From Alphaproteobacteria bacterium (GTDB lineage: Bacteria; Pseudomonadota; Alphaproteobacteria; JAJFFI01), in contig JASJBI010000018.1 in the NCBI GenBank assembly GCA_030066595.1, positions 1 to 64,000 on the forward strand: a DNA stretch of 64,000 nt, given 5' to 3'. The notes below the pieces were generated by a model. It was not told the origin of the DNA, did no database searches, and worked only from the letters and a program-made list of their open reading frames with translations. How positions within the stretch are numbered: the first letter of the stretch is position 1; every line of letters begins with the position of its first letter. Positions 35,012 through 43,390 of the stretch are shown here, piece by piece. A program made the translations under genes and the position numbers.

Positions 35012-36775
35012 ATGTCCCTTACCCTCGCCCTCCGCACCGCGCTCAGCGGCCTGACCCACAACCAGGCCGCGATCCAGGTGACGTCGAACAACGTTTCGAA
35101 CGTCAACACCGAGGGCTACACGCGCAAGACCGTGGATTCGATGACCCGCGTGCTGGTGGGGACCGGCGCCGGTGTGTTCACCACGGACCTGCTGCGCAAC
35201 GTCAACGAATCGCTGCTGCGCGACCTGCGCGACCAGATGACCGAGCTCGGCGAGTTCAACGTCCGGGACGAGTTCTTCACGCGGATGCAGGACTTCTTCG
35301 GCACGCCCTCGGACAGCACGTCGTTGACCGCGAGCCTCGGGACCTTGGCCGAGCGCATGGAGGCCCTGTCGGCGTTCCCGGAGGACATCACCCGGGTCCA
35401 GCAGGTGATCGACGCGGCGACGCAGCTGACCAACCAGCTCAACGGCATGGCGCGCGACATCCAGGGGCTGCGGGCGCAGGCCGACCAGGAGATCTCCGAC
35501 AGCGTCAACATCGTCAATATCGAGCTGAACAAGATCCACCAGCTCAATCAGGAGATCGCCCGCAATATTGCGATCGACAAGCCGATTGCAGAACTCGAAG
35601 ACCAGAGGGACCGGTCCCTCAGCACCATCTCCGAGCACATCGGGATCTCCTATTTTGTCCGGCAGACGGGCGAGGTGACGGTCACCACCAAGGCCGGGGT
35701 CACGCTCTTGGATGTGGTGCCGGCGCCGATCTCCCACACCCCGGCGGGCGGCGTCGACGCGAGCTTCACCTATCCCGCCGGATTCGACGCTATCAACGTC
35801 AACGGCGTCGACATCACGCCCAATGTGGGTGGCGGCCGCATCGCCGAGCTGGTGGCGATGCGCGACACGACCTTGCCGAACCTGCAGGCCCAGCTGGACG
35901 CGCTCTCGAACGCGCTGCGCGACGAGATCAATGCGATCCACAACGATGGCGCCGGGCTGCCGGCGCGCAACACCCTGACCGGCACGCTGTCGGGTCTGGC
36001 CGGCCCCGACGCCTTCGCCGCCACCGGCACGGTGCGCATCGCGGTGGTCGACGGCACCGGCAATACGGTCGCCGCCCCGCTGGACCTCAGCCTGGCCGGC
36101 ATAGCCACGATCGGCGATCTGGTCACCGCCATAGACACCGGCCTCGGTGGGTTTGGCAGCGCATCCGTGGATGCTCAGGGCCGGCTGGTCATCAACGCCA
36201 CCAACGCATCCAACGGCGTTGTCATCAGCGAGGCAAGCAGCGACGTGACCGCCACCAGCCGCGGCTTCTCGCACCACTTCGGCCTGAACGATTTCTTCAT
36301 CGGCGACAACACCGTCTCGATCGCCAGCAATATCGGCGTCCGCGCCGACATCGTGGCCGACCCGTCGCTTCTGTCGCGGGGCAGCATGGCCGCGCCGCCG
36401 GCGGTGATCCAGGCAGGCCAGAACGTGATTGCCCCGGGCGACGGCTCCGTAGCCACGCGGATGGCCCAAAAGCTGGCCGAGAACATCAGCATCCCGTCGG
36501 CCGGGGCCTTGCCGCCCTTCACCGGCAACCTGATCGACTACAGCGCACAGATCCTGGGCAGCAACGCGATCGATGCGGCCGAGGCCGCAGACGGGCTGAG
36601 TTTCCGGCAGACGGTGTTCCAGGATCTCGAGTTCCGGGTGAGCTCGCAGAGCGGCGTGAACGTGGACGAAGAGATGGCCATCCTGGTCGATCTGCAGAGC
36701 GCGTATCAGGCCAACGCCCGGGTCTTCACCACCGCGGCCGAGATGATCCGCATCCTCAGCGAGATCGGCAGGTAG
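35012..36775 (+). CDS. flgK: Flagellar hook-associated protein 1 FlgK
   Basis: FlgK is the first junction protein between hook and filament. The 587-residue product begins with the FlgK signature (LRTALSGLTHNQAAIQVTSN, NVSNVNTEGYTRKT) and has a long helical D1. It has a variable beta-rich middle (about 255-450) and the conserved C-terminus (SGVNVDEEMAILVDLQSAYQ, RVFTTAAEMIRILSEIGR). Length is within the normal range for alphaproteobacterial FlgK. It does not obviously carry the module shared by FlgL, FliC and FliD. Confidence 0.95.
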   Translation: MSLTLALRTALSGLTHNQAAIQVTSNNVSNVNTEGYTRKTVDSMTRVLVGTGAGVFTTDLLRNVNESLLRDLRDQMTELGEFNVRDEFFTRMQDFFGTPSDSTSLTASLGTLAERMEALSAFPEDITRVQQVIDAATQLTNQLNGMARDIQGLRAQADQEISDSVNIVNIELNKIHQLNQEIARNIAIDKPIAELEDQRDRSLSTISEHIGISYFVRQTGEVTVTTKAGVTLLDVVPAPISHTPAGGVDASFTYPAGFDAINVNGVDITPNVGGGRIAELVAMRDTTLPNLQAQLDALSNALRDEINAIHNDGAGLPARNTLTGTLSGLAGPDAFAATGTVRIAVVDGTGNTVAAPLDLSLAGIATIGDLVTAIDTGLGGFGSASVDAQGRLVINATNASNGVVISEASSDVTATSRGFSHHFGLNDFFIGDNTVSIASNIGVRADIVADPSLLSRGSMAAPPAVIQAGQNVIAPGDGSVATRMAQKLAENISIPSAGALPPFTGNLIDYSAQILGSNAIDAAEAADGLSFRQTVFQDLEFRVSSQSGVNVDEEMAILVDLQSAYQANARVFTTAAEMIRILSEIGR

Positions 36776-36784
36776 GAGGCGACC

Positions 36785-38401
36785 ATGACCGTTTTCCGTG
36801 TCGGCACCATGGCGCAAAGCGAATTCGCCCGCAACCGGATCCTGGATCTGCAGGCGCAGGTGTTCCAGCAGAACGCCCAGATCTCCAGCGGCAACCGGGC
36901 CCAACGCTACAGCGGGATCGCGACCGACTCCAAGCGGTTGGTCTCACTCGAAGCGTCGCTGGTGAAGATCAACAATTTCGTCGCAACCAACAACCGGGTG
37001 GACGACCGGCTGCAGGTGATGGAGGCCCAGTCCTCGTCGCTCTTCGACATCGCCAGCAGTTTCCGCGTCACCATGCTGCAGGCCTTGAGCGGCGGCAACG
37101 AAGACGAGCTCGACCTGGTCAACCAGGCGCAGGGTCTGTTGGACCAGGTGGCCGGCATCCTCAATGTGCAGGATGACGGCCAGTACCTGTTCGGCGGCGG
37201 CCGCATGGACATCCCGCCGGTCGATCTCACCGATTCTTTGTTCACCGCGCCGCCCGCCGTCTATCCCAGCGTCCCCTCCGTGCTGCTGGACGCCGGCACC
37301 AACGCCCAGTCGCTGGCCACCCAGGGCATGACGCTGGCCTTCGACGAGACCGTAGTGACCAGCGGCGACGGCTACCGGCTGAGCTACGATTTCACCGACG
37401 CGGTGACCGCCAACCTGACGCTCACCAACACCGTCACCGGGACCAGCACCACCGTCAACATCGCCCCGCAGTTGAACGCGATCACCGGCGTGCCGGGCGC
37501 CAATCTGGCGCCGGGGCAGACGGCCGCCATCGCCTTTCCCGGGCTCGGCGCGACCGTGACGCTGGACAGCAATTTCGTCCGCAACGCCGACAACATCACC
37601 ACCGGCACGCTGGACGCGGCCGCGATCGGCTCCATCACCACCGCCAGTCTGACCGTCACCAACCGGACCAGCGCCGTGGGCCTGACCGCGATCCAGGCGC
37701 TGATGGCGCTCGATCCCACCGTCTATGACCCGGACACCGGCTTGATGACCATCCAGGTGGCCAATGACGGCACCACGGTCGAGTTCTCGGCAGCCGGCGT
37801 GGATCTGGGCGACGGCGTCGGCGTCGGCACCACGGACCGGGTCGGCACCGGCAGCGCCAATGTCGTGGTCGGCGGGCACCACTTGGCCACCATCGACTAC
37901 AACACCTTGGCCACCACCGGCGCCGGCGCGGGCAGCTTCACCATCGACGTGGGCAATCTTCTGTTTGGACAGAAGACGCCCGCCTACTACCAGGGCGACA
38001 ACCAGGAGCTCTCGGTCCGGGCCGACGAGAACACCCAGGTGAACTATGGCGTCAGAGCCGACGCCAAGGGCTTCGAGAACCTGGTCCGGGCGTTGCACCT
38101 GGTCGCCACCAACCCAAGCCTGGACATCCCGCGCCTGGAAGAGGCGCAGCGGCTTCTTACCGAGGCCATCGACGACATTCCGAACATCATTTCCCGGATC
38201 GGGCTGGACCGCTCCAACCTGGAGAAGATCAACGTCAAGCACGAAGACACCATCCTGCTGACGGAAGAGACCGTCGGCGAGATCAAGTTCGTCGACGTCG
38301 CCGAGGCGTTGATCGGGCTGCAGGCCAACCAGACCGCGTTGGAGGCATCCTTCTCCGTGGTCGTGCGCATGGGCCAGCTCTCGATCCTCAACTTCCTCTA
38401 A
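36785..38401 (+). CDS. flgL: Flagellar hook-associated protein 3 FlgL with inserted module
   Basis: FlgL is the second hook-filament junction protein. The 538-residue product has a flagellin-like N-terminal D0/D1 (to about 180, SGNRAQRYSGIATDSKRLVS) and C-terminal D1/D0 (from about 400, ending SFSVVVRMGQLSILNFL). It is about 200 residues longer than typical FlgL because residues 183-396 form a beta-rich, Thr/Gly/Asn-rich insert. That insert closely resembles inserts in FliC and FliD of this locus. AGGAGG precedes the ATG, 10 bp after flgK. Confidence 0.93.
   Translation: MTVFRVGTMAQSEFARNRILDLQAQVFQQNAQISSGNRAQRYSGIATDSKRLVSLEASLVKINNFVATNNRVDDRLQVMEAQSSSLFDIASSFRVTMLQALSGGNEDELDLVNQAQGLLDQVAGILNVQDDGQYLFGGGRMDIPPVDLTDSLFTAPPAVYPSVPSVLLDAGTNAQSLATQGMTLAFDETVVTSGDGYRLSYDFTDAVTANLTLTNTVTGTSTTVNIAPQLNAITGVPGANLAPGQTAAIAFPGLGATVTLDSNFVRNADNITTGTLDAAAIGSITTASLTVTNRTSAVGLTAIQALMALDPTVYDPDTGLMTIQVANDGTTVEFSAAGVDLGDGVGVGTTDRVGTGSANVVVGGHHLATIDYNTLATTGAGAGSFTIDVGNLLFGQKTPAYYQGDNQELSVRADENTQVNYGVRADAKGFENLVRALHLVATNPSLDIPRLEEAQRLLTEAIDDIPNIISRIGLDRSNLEKINVKHEDTILLTEETVGEIKFVDVAEALIGLQANQTALEASFSVVVRMGQLSILNFL
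37331..37972 (+). repeat. Shared filament-surface module, FlgL copy (residues ~183-396)
   Basis: The module opens with TVVTSGDGYRLSYD, has a central AIAFPGLGATVTLDS, then DPDTGLMTIQV and a C-terminal GAGAGSFTIDVGNLLFG. The same order of landmarks occurs in FliC and FliD: (V/A)T-G-(D/N)-x-(Y/F)-R-x-SY; F-x-x-LG-x-T; TG-(L/I)-(M/L)-(T/S); GAG-(S)-G-(S/T)-(F/L)-T-(I/V/L)-D-(V/I/L)-G; LxFG. Confidence 0.75.
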
Positions 38402-38465
38402 CCCGCGCGGCCAGACCAAGCGGCGCAACCCTCCCCCATCTCTAGGTAGGCAAAGGATAACAACC

Positions 38466-39008
38466 ATGGACAACGGATCTTCACTCGCGGAGCTGACGGC
38501 GGATGTCGAACTCGAGGTCTCCTATCCCCTCGAGGAAGCCGGCCACGGCCAGATCGCCGACACCGACCAGCTGGTCATCGAGAATCGCTGGGGCCGGTTT
38601 GTGTTCGACCGCAAGAACGCGATCGCCACGCCCAAGGGGCTGCCGGGTTTCCCCGCTGCACGCGCCTTCGCCTTGGCCAACCTGCCGGACCCGCGGCTCG
38701 AGCAGTTCAAGCTGCTGCAGAACCTCGAAGACCCGGACCTCTCCTTCCTGGTGGCGCCGCTCAACATGGAGGCGAGCCTGCTGGCGCCGCAGGACATCGC
38801 GGATGCGCTCGAGGAGTTGGAGATCCGGAAAGACGACGCGGCTCTGTTGGCGATCGTGACGGTCCGCCGCGACCTCAACGACAGCGTGCTGGTGACCGCC
38901 AACATGCGCGCCCCGTTGGTCATCGACACGGCCGCCCGCGTCGGCATCCAGCACATCTTCACCAACGAAGACTACCCGATCCGCTTTCCGTTGAACCTCG
39001 CGGCCTAA
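38466..39008 (+). CDS. fliW: Flagellar assembly factor FliW
   Basis: FliW binds flagellin and, when flagellin has been exported, sequesters CsrA so that flagellin mRNA is translated. The 180-residue product carries the FliW core (ENRWGRFVFD, KGLPGFPAARAFALANLPD, FKLLQNLEDPDLSFLVAPL) and C-terminal IVTVRRDLNDSVLVTANMRAP. An extra ~35-residue acidic N-terminus precedes the core. No csrA and no flbT/flaF pair are in the window. AAAGGA lies before the ATG. Confidence 0.92.
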   Translation: MDNGSSLAELTADVELEVSYPLEEAGHGQIADTDQLVIENRWGRFVFDRKNAIATPKGLPGFPAARAFALANLPDPRLEQFKLLQNLEDPDLSFLVAPLNMEASLLAPQDIADALEELEIRKDDAALLAIVTVRRDLNDSVLVTANMRAPLVIDTAARVGIQHIFTNEDYPIRFPLNLAA

Positions 39009-39026
39009 CCCGCGCGGCCGCGAGGG

Positions 39027-39081
39027 GCGCGAGCCCGGTCCGCGCCGGACGCCTACCCCGGCGCGGCGCCGCGGCTCGCGC
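39027..39081. other. GC-rich inverted repeat between convergent fliW and sulfotransferase gene
   Basis: GCGCGAGCC (39027-39035) and its exact complement GGCTCGCGC (39073-39081) flank a GC-rich loop that can itself pair. It lies between converging genes, so it may act as a bidirectional transcription block, although no T-run is present. Confidence 0.35.
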
Positions 39082-39154
39082 ACAACGGCGCGACCTCGGC
39101 AGCGCGGGCCTGCATCCTCAGTGATCTGCTCCCGAAAGGCGGGCGGCCGCGCCC

Positions 39155-41206
39155 TCAGCCCTCGACCACGAGCGGCTCGATCATTCCCGGATAGGTGCCG
39201 TGTTTCTTGAGGGTCTCAAGTCGCGACCGGAAGACCACTCGCAGGTACTTGTAGGACGTGTGGTGGGGCAGTTTCTCGGGCGGCAGGCCTGCGTTCTTGA
39301 TCAGCGTCCTCTCGCACGCCATGGGCTCATCCAGCATCGACTCGATCTGTTCTAGATCGGCCTGAAAGCCCGCCGCGTCCGGCTCCTGATAGCCGTAGAG
39401 CACGCGGAACGGGTAGTACAGCGTGCGCAGGATCTGCTGGTCCCGCGCGCCGAAGATCTCGCCGACCTCGCGCTCGATGACGCCGGTGTCGAAGGGATCG
39501 AGGCCAAAGGTCTTGCTGGTCGGATCCCCCCACCATTTGAGCCCCTGCATGGTCGGCTCCAGGAGGCGCGGGTGCCAGTCGATGCCAAGCCGCGCGGCCA
39601 GTGCGCGCATGCTCGCCTCGGGCCGGCGCTTGAGATCCTCGAGGCGTAGGCCGAAGGCGTCGCGGTTACCGAACGCCGCTTCGTCTACGTGAAACGGCAT
39701 GAATCCCATCCGCGTGGCAAAGCCGACATAGTTGCCTTGCTCTTGGACGTACTTCGTATTCCACGACTCGCAGCTTTGCACCGGTTCCCGGACCATCATC
39801 AGAACCTGCGTTTCGGGAAACTGCCTGAGATAGTTTTCGAGCTCATAAGGGGTCGGGTTGTGGATGTGGTAGAAGAGAAGCTCTTGCTCGTCCGACCTGC
39901 CCCGGGCGCGTTCGAAGGCGCGGTGAGCCATCAAGAAGAAATCGCCTTGGCTCACGCTAGACCGGCCGGCGAGCTGCTCGCGCATCTGCGCCCGGAAGGC
40001 AGACCGGTCGATTGCGAGCCATTGCTTTCCGTCGTCGCCCATATGGGTGAAGCCCTCCTGGAGGCCGACTCCGTTCTCCGCGGACGTCGGGTTGCCCGGA
40101 ACGGGCCGCGGATCCCGGGCATCGAACAAGACCGGATAGGCGTCCATGAACTGGCCGATCATCGTCTCCGGGTCGGCGTTTCGGATCCGCTCCCATGTGC
40201 CGGGTCCGAAGAAGCCCTTGAAGTAGACCCCGGGCAGCGTCGTCACCTGGGGGTGGTCGTCGAGGAGGGCATGGACAAGACCGCTGCCGCTGCGGCCGAA
40301 GTTGAGCAGGATGCACATGCGCGCAGGCGCCCTCTCGGCCGAAGGGCCGCGCCGGCCCGAGATGGTGTGGGACAAGGCTATCGCTTGCTCCTCGGCGCGC
40401 GGCAGCGCGGCCCGCGCCCGATCGAGAGCCTCGGTCGACTGAATGTCATGCATCTTTTCCACGAACGCTTCGACGAACGCCGGCATCGGCGAGGCGGGCA
40501 TGGTCTCGCGCAATTGGGCCAAGGTTGACGTCCAAACCTCGTCCACGCCGGCCTCCGCTGAAAGGGCGAGAACGGCCGCGGCGACATTCATCGCTCCGTG
40601 CAGATGCTGGGCGTCCGGCTTGAGCCGCGCCGCCTCGGCATAGCGGAGCAGCGCCTCCCGCGCCTGCCCCAAGCCGAGATGGGCCCCGCCAAGCGTCGCA
40701 AGAGCCTCCGCACGGTCGCAGGGGTAGTCCAGCGCCTTGACCGTGATCTCTATCGCTTCTTTGAACGACCACTCGCCGGTTCGCGCAACGCCGAGCGCCA
40801 TCCAGCCGTTGGGGAAGTGAGGGTCGAGCGCCACCACTCTGGTAAAGCTCTCCGCAGCCTCGGCATGCCGGTGGACCTTCTCCAGGGTCACTCCCAGATT
40901 GAAGTGCACCTGGGCCACCTGACCGTTGGCGGCGACCGATCTCCGGTAGAAATCGATAGCCGCAGGATAGTTGCACTGGAGAAAGGCGACGTTGCCCTGG
41001 ATCGCCAGGGCCTCGGGATGGCCGGGCACGCGCTTGAGAACCTCGCTGGCCATGTGCATGGCTTGGACGAGCGCGCCCTCTTGAAGCTTTCGACCGGCCA
41101 GGGCCAAGGCCTCGGCAATGATCGCGCGCTTTTCGGGCTCCAGATGGGCCGTGCTGCTCCCACCGGGACCGGATCCGTCCGGCGCAAATGTTCTGCGTGT
41201 GCCCAT
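39155..41206 (-). CDS. TPR-sulfotransferase fusion protein (copy A)
   Basis: The 683-residue protein joins N-terminal tetratricopeptide repeats (about 40-200; NVAFLQCNYPAAIDFYRRSV, HFNLGVTLEKVHRHAEAAES) to a C-terminal sulfotransferase-family domain. The PAPS 5'-phosphosulfate loop is LNFGRSGSGLVHALLDDHPQ at about 301-320, and the 3'-phosphate motif is MMVREPVQSCESW. Such enzymes transfer sulfate from PAPS to glycans or proteins. A close paralogue lies next to it, and both end with the same signature (KHGTYPGMIEPL / KHGTCPGMIEPL). It is leftward between fliW and fliC, so filament or glycan modification is likely by context but not proved. AAAGGA precedes the ATG. Confidence 0.82.
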   Translation of the reverse strand: MGTRRTFAPDGSGPGGSSTAHLEPEKRAIIAEALALAGRKLQEGALVQAMHMASEVLKRVPGHPEALAIQGNVAFLQCNYPAAIDFYRRSVAANGQVAQVHFNLGVTLEKVHRHAEAAESFTRVVALDPHFPNGWMALGVARTGEWSFKEAIEITVKALDYPCDRAEALATLGGAHLGLGQAREALLRYAEAARLKPDAQHLHGAMNVAAAVLALSAEAGVDEVWTSTLAQLRETMPASPMPAFVEAFVEKMHDIQSTEALDRARAALPRAEEQAIALSHTISGRRGPSAERAPARMCILLNFGRSGSGLVHALLDDHPQVTTLPGVYFKGFFGPGTWERIRNADPETMIGQFMDAYPVLFDARDPRPVPGNPTSAENGVGLQEGFTHMGDDGKQWLAIDRSAFRAQMREQLAGRSSVSQGDFFLMAHRAFERARGRSDEQELLFYHIHNPTPYELENYLRQFPETQVLMMVREPVQSCESWNTKYVQEQGNYVGFATRMGFMPFHVDEAAFGNRDAFGLRLEDLKRRPEASMRALAARLGIDWHPRLLEPTMQGLKWWGDPTSKTFGLDPFDTGVIEREVGEIFGARDQQILRTLYYPFRVLYGYQEPDAAGFQADLEQIESMLDEPMACERTLIKNAGLPPEKLPHHTSYKYLRVVFRSRLETLKKHGTYPGMIEPLVVEG

Positions 41207-41261
41207 GCGATCCTTTAAACGGCGAGCTTGTCCTAAGGTTCGTCCTGCTCGTTCCTGGAAA

Positions 41262-43388
41262 TCAGTCCGCGATTTCGAGCGGCTCGATCATCCCCGGACA
41301 GGTGCCGTGCTTTGCCAACGCCTCCAGCCGCAGGCGCAGCGCAAGGCGGATGTATCTAAACGAGACACTTTGCGTCAGCCGGGTGACGGGAATGCCGAGC
41401 GTGTCGGCGAAGGCGTGCTCGCAGTCCAGCGGATTCTCCAGCAGCTCCGGCGCCTCGGCCAGCAGCGCTCGAAAGGCGTCGGGATTGTCCTGTTCCCAGC
41501 CATAGAGCACGCGGAAGGGATAGTAGAGGGCGCGCAGCACCCGCTGGTCTCTTTCCCTGAAGATCTCGCCCACCTCGCGGGTAAGAACGGCGGGATCGAA
41601 GGGATCGGCCCCGAATGTCTTGCTGCCAGGATTTCCCCACCAGGCGAGCCCCTGCATCGTCGGGGTCAACAGCGACGGGTTCCAGCCGATGCCGAGCCAG
41701 TGGGCCAGCGCGCGCATGGATGCCTCTGGCCTCAACTTCAAGTCGTCGAGCCGCAGACCGCGCGCGTCCCGTCCCCGAAACTCCGGCCGGGAAATCTGAA
41801 AGGGCATGTGCGCTAGCTTGATTCCGAGACCGAGATAGTCGGAATCCTGCAGGACCTCGCCGCTGATCCAGGACTCGCAGCTGCGCAGCGGTTCGCGCAC
41901 CATCATCAGGAGTTGCGAGTCCGGGAAATGGCGGAAAAAATTCAGGACCTCATGGGGGAGCGGATTGTGGATATGGTAGAAGACCAGCTCCTCGTCGCCG
42001 GGCTTTCCCTGCGCACGCTCGAAGGCGCGGTGGAGCATCAGGAAGAAATCGCCTTGGGTGAGGCGCTCGCGCCCGGCGAGCAGCGCCTTCATGTGCGCCC
42101 TGAACGCGGACTTGTCGACCGTCAGGACCTGGTCCCGGTTCGGTCCCATGTTGACGAAGCCCTCCTGCGCGCCCATCGAGACGTGACCCTTGGAGGGATT
42201 GCCGGGCACTGATTTCGGATGGCGGGCGTCGAAGAAGACCTCGTAGACGTCCATGAACCGGCTGATCATCTCGTCCGCATCGGAATGGCGAATGCCCTCC
42301 CACACGCCAGGACCGAAGAAACCCTTGAAATAAACCCCGGGCAGGGTCGTGACCTGGGGGTGGCCATCCACCAGCGCGTGGAGAAGTCCCGTGGCACTGC
42401 GGCCGAAGAAGTAAAGGGCGCAGACACGGCGGGGCAGCTCCGCGCCACCGGAAGCGGGTTTGGCAATCTCCGGCGCGGCCAGCGCGACCGTTTCCTGATC
42501 GACGGGCGGCAAGAGGGCCTGCGCGCGTGCGAGCGCGTCGGATGCCGGATCGACCTTGAGGGTCTCGAGGGCATAGTCAACGAGGTCGGGCCCGGGTGAA
42601 GCCGGGTTGACCTCCCGCAGTACCTGCTTGGCCGTCGGCCAGGCAGCGCGCATGTCCGGATCGTCGGCGAGGGCAAGCACGCCGGCGGCCGGGAGGAGAC
42701 CGTCGTACAGCGCGCGCGGATCGGCCTTGAGGCGGAGGGACTTGGCAAAACACCCGATGGCCGCCTCTGCGTCGCCGAGCCCCAAATGGGCGATACCCAA
42801 ATTCGTGCAGGCCGGTGCCTTGGGCCCCGGCAGGGACAGCGCCTTGTTAAGGGCCCGCTTGGCCTCGTCGAACCGCCAGAGCGCGACATAGGCTCCGCCC
42901 AGCGCGTTATGGGCCTGCGCCAGACCGGGCTCAAGCTTGATCGCCCGCCGCAGGGGCTCGATCGCCTCGGTGTAGCGGCCCGCCTTGACCAGGACCGCGC
43001 CGAGGTTGAATAGGACAAAGGGCGCGCGGCCCTCGATCGCGAGGGACTGTCGGAACAGCGCGATCGCCGTCTCGTAGTTGCCGTGGATATAGGCGAGGTT
43101 GCCCTTTAGCGCGATCGCTTCCGCATGATCGGGGGCCAGGCGCAGGACCTGCTCGATTAGCTCGAGCCCGCTGCGGAATGCGCCCGACTGGATGTCCTGC
43201 GTGGCCCGCTGGATCGCCTGGACGATGAAGTCTTGCTTGTCGGAGTCGCGAGGGGCAGCGGCCTTTCCGGGCGAGGCACCGGCCCCGCCTTTGCGGGCCT
43301 GCCGCGCCTGCTGGCGCCGCTGCTGGCGCGTCAGGGGTGCTGCGCCTCCGGAGCTGCCATCCGGGGCGAGGGCCTTGCCGCGGGCCAT
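41262..43388 (-). CDS. TPR-sulfotransferase fusion protein (copy B)
   Basis: This is a 708-residue paralogue of the neighbouring TPR-sulfotransferase. It has a basic N-terminal stretch (RQQRRQQARQARK), TPRs from about 55 to 220, and the sulfotransferase domain from about 320: PAPS loop FFGRSATGLLHALVDGHPQV, 3' motif MMVREPLRSCESW. Conserved patches shared with copy A include PGVYFKGFFGPG, SQGDFFLM/TQGDFFLM, FYHIHNP and YYPFRVLYG. The start ATG is 3 bp after the TPR-glycosyltransferase stop, showing one operon. Differences in the TPR part suggest different targets. Confidence 0.82.
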   Translation of the reverse strand: MARGKALAPDGSSGGAAPLTRQQRRQQARQARKGGAGASPGKAAAPRDSDKQDFIVQAIQRATQDIQSGAFRSGLELIEQVLRLAPDHAEAIALKGNLAYIHGNYETAIALFRQSLAIEGRAPFVLFNLGAVLVKAGRYTEAIEPLRRAIKLEPGLAQAHNALGGAYVALWRFDEAKRALNKALSLPGPKAPACTNLGIAHLGLGDAEAAIGCFAKSLRLKADPRALYDGLLPAAGVLALADDPDMRAAWPTAKQVLREVNPASPGPDLVDYALETLKVDPASDALARAQALLPPVDQETVALAAPEIAKPASGGAELPRRVCALYFFGRSATGLLHALVDGHPQVTTLPGVYFKGFFGPGVWEGIRHSDADEMISRFMDVYEVFFDARHPKSVPGNPSKGHVSMGAQEGFVNMGPNRDQVLTVDKSAFRAHMKALLAGRERLTQGDFFLMLHRAFERAQGKPGDEELVFYHIHNPLPHEVLNFFRHFPDSQLLMMVREPLRSCESWISGEVLQDSDYLGLGIKLAHMPFQISRPEFRGRDARGLRLDDLKLRPEASMRALAHWLGIGWNPSLLTPTMQGLAWWGNPGSKTFGADPFDPAVLTREVGEIFRERDQRVLRALYYPFRVLYGWEQDNPDAFRALLAEAPELLENPLDCEHAFADTLGIPVTRLTQSVSFRYIRLALRLRLEALAKHGTCPGMIEPLEIAD

Positions 43389-43390
43389 GC

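Noticed and set aside
35750..36310. A copy of the shared filament module inside FlgK
   Set aside because: The middle of FlgK is beta-rich but lacks the ordered landmarks (G-D-x-Y-R-x-SY; LxFG end) found in FlgL, FliC and FliD.
34976..38473. Long minus-strand open frames opposite flgK and flgL
   Set aside because: They are shadows of well-supported FlgK and FlgL with no ribosome binding site or domain.
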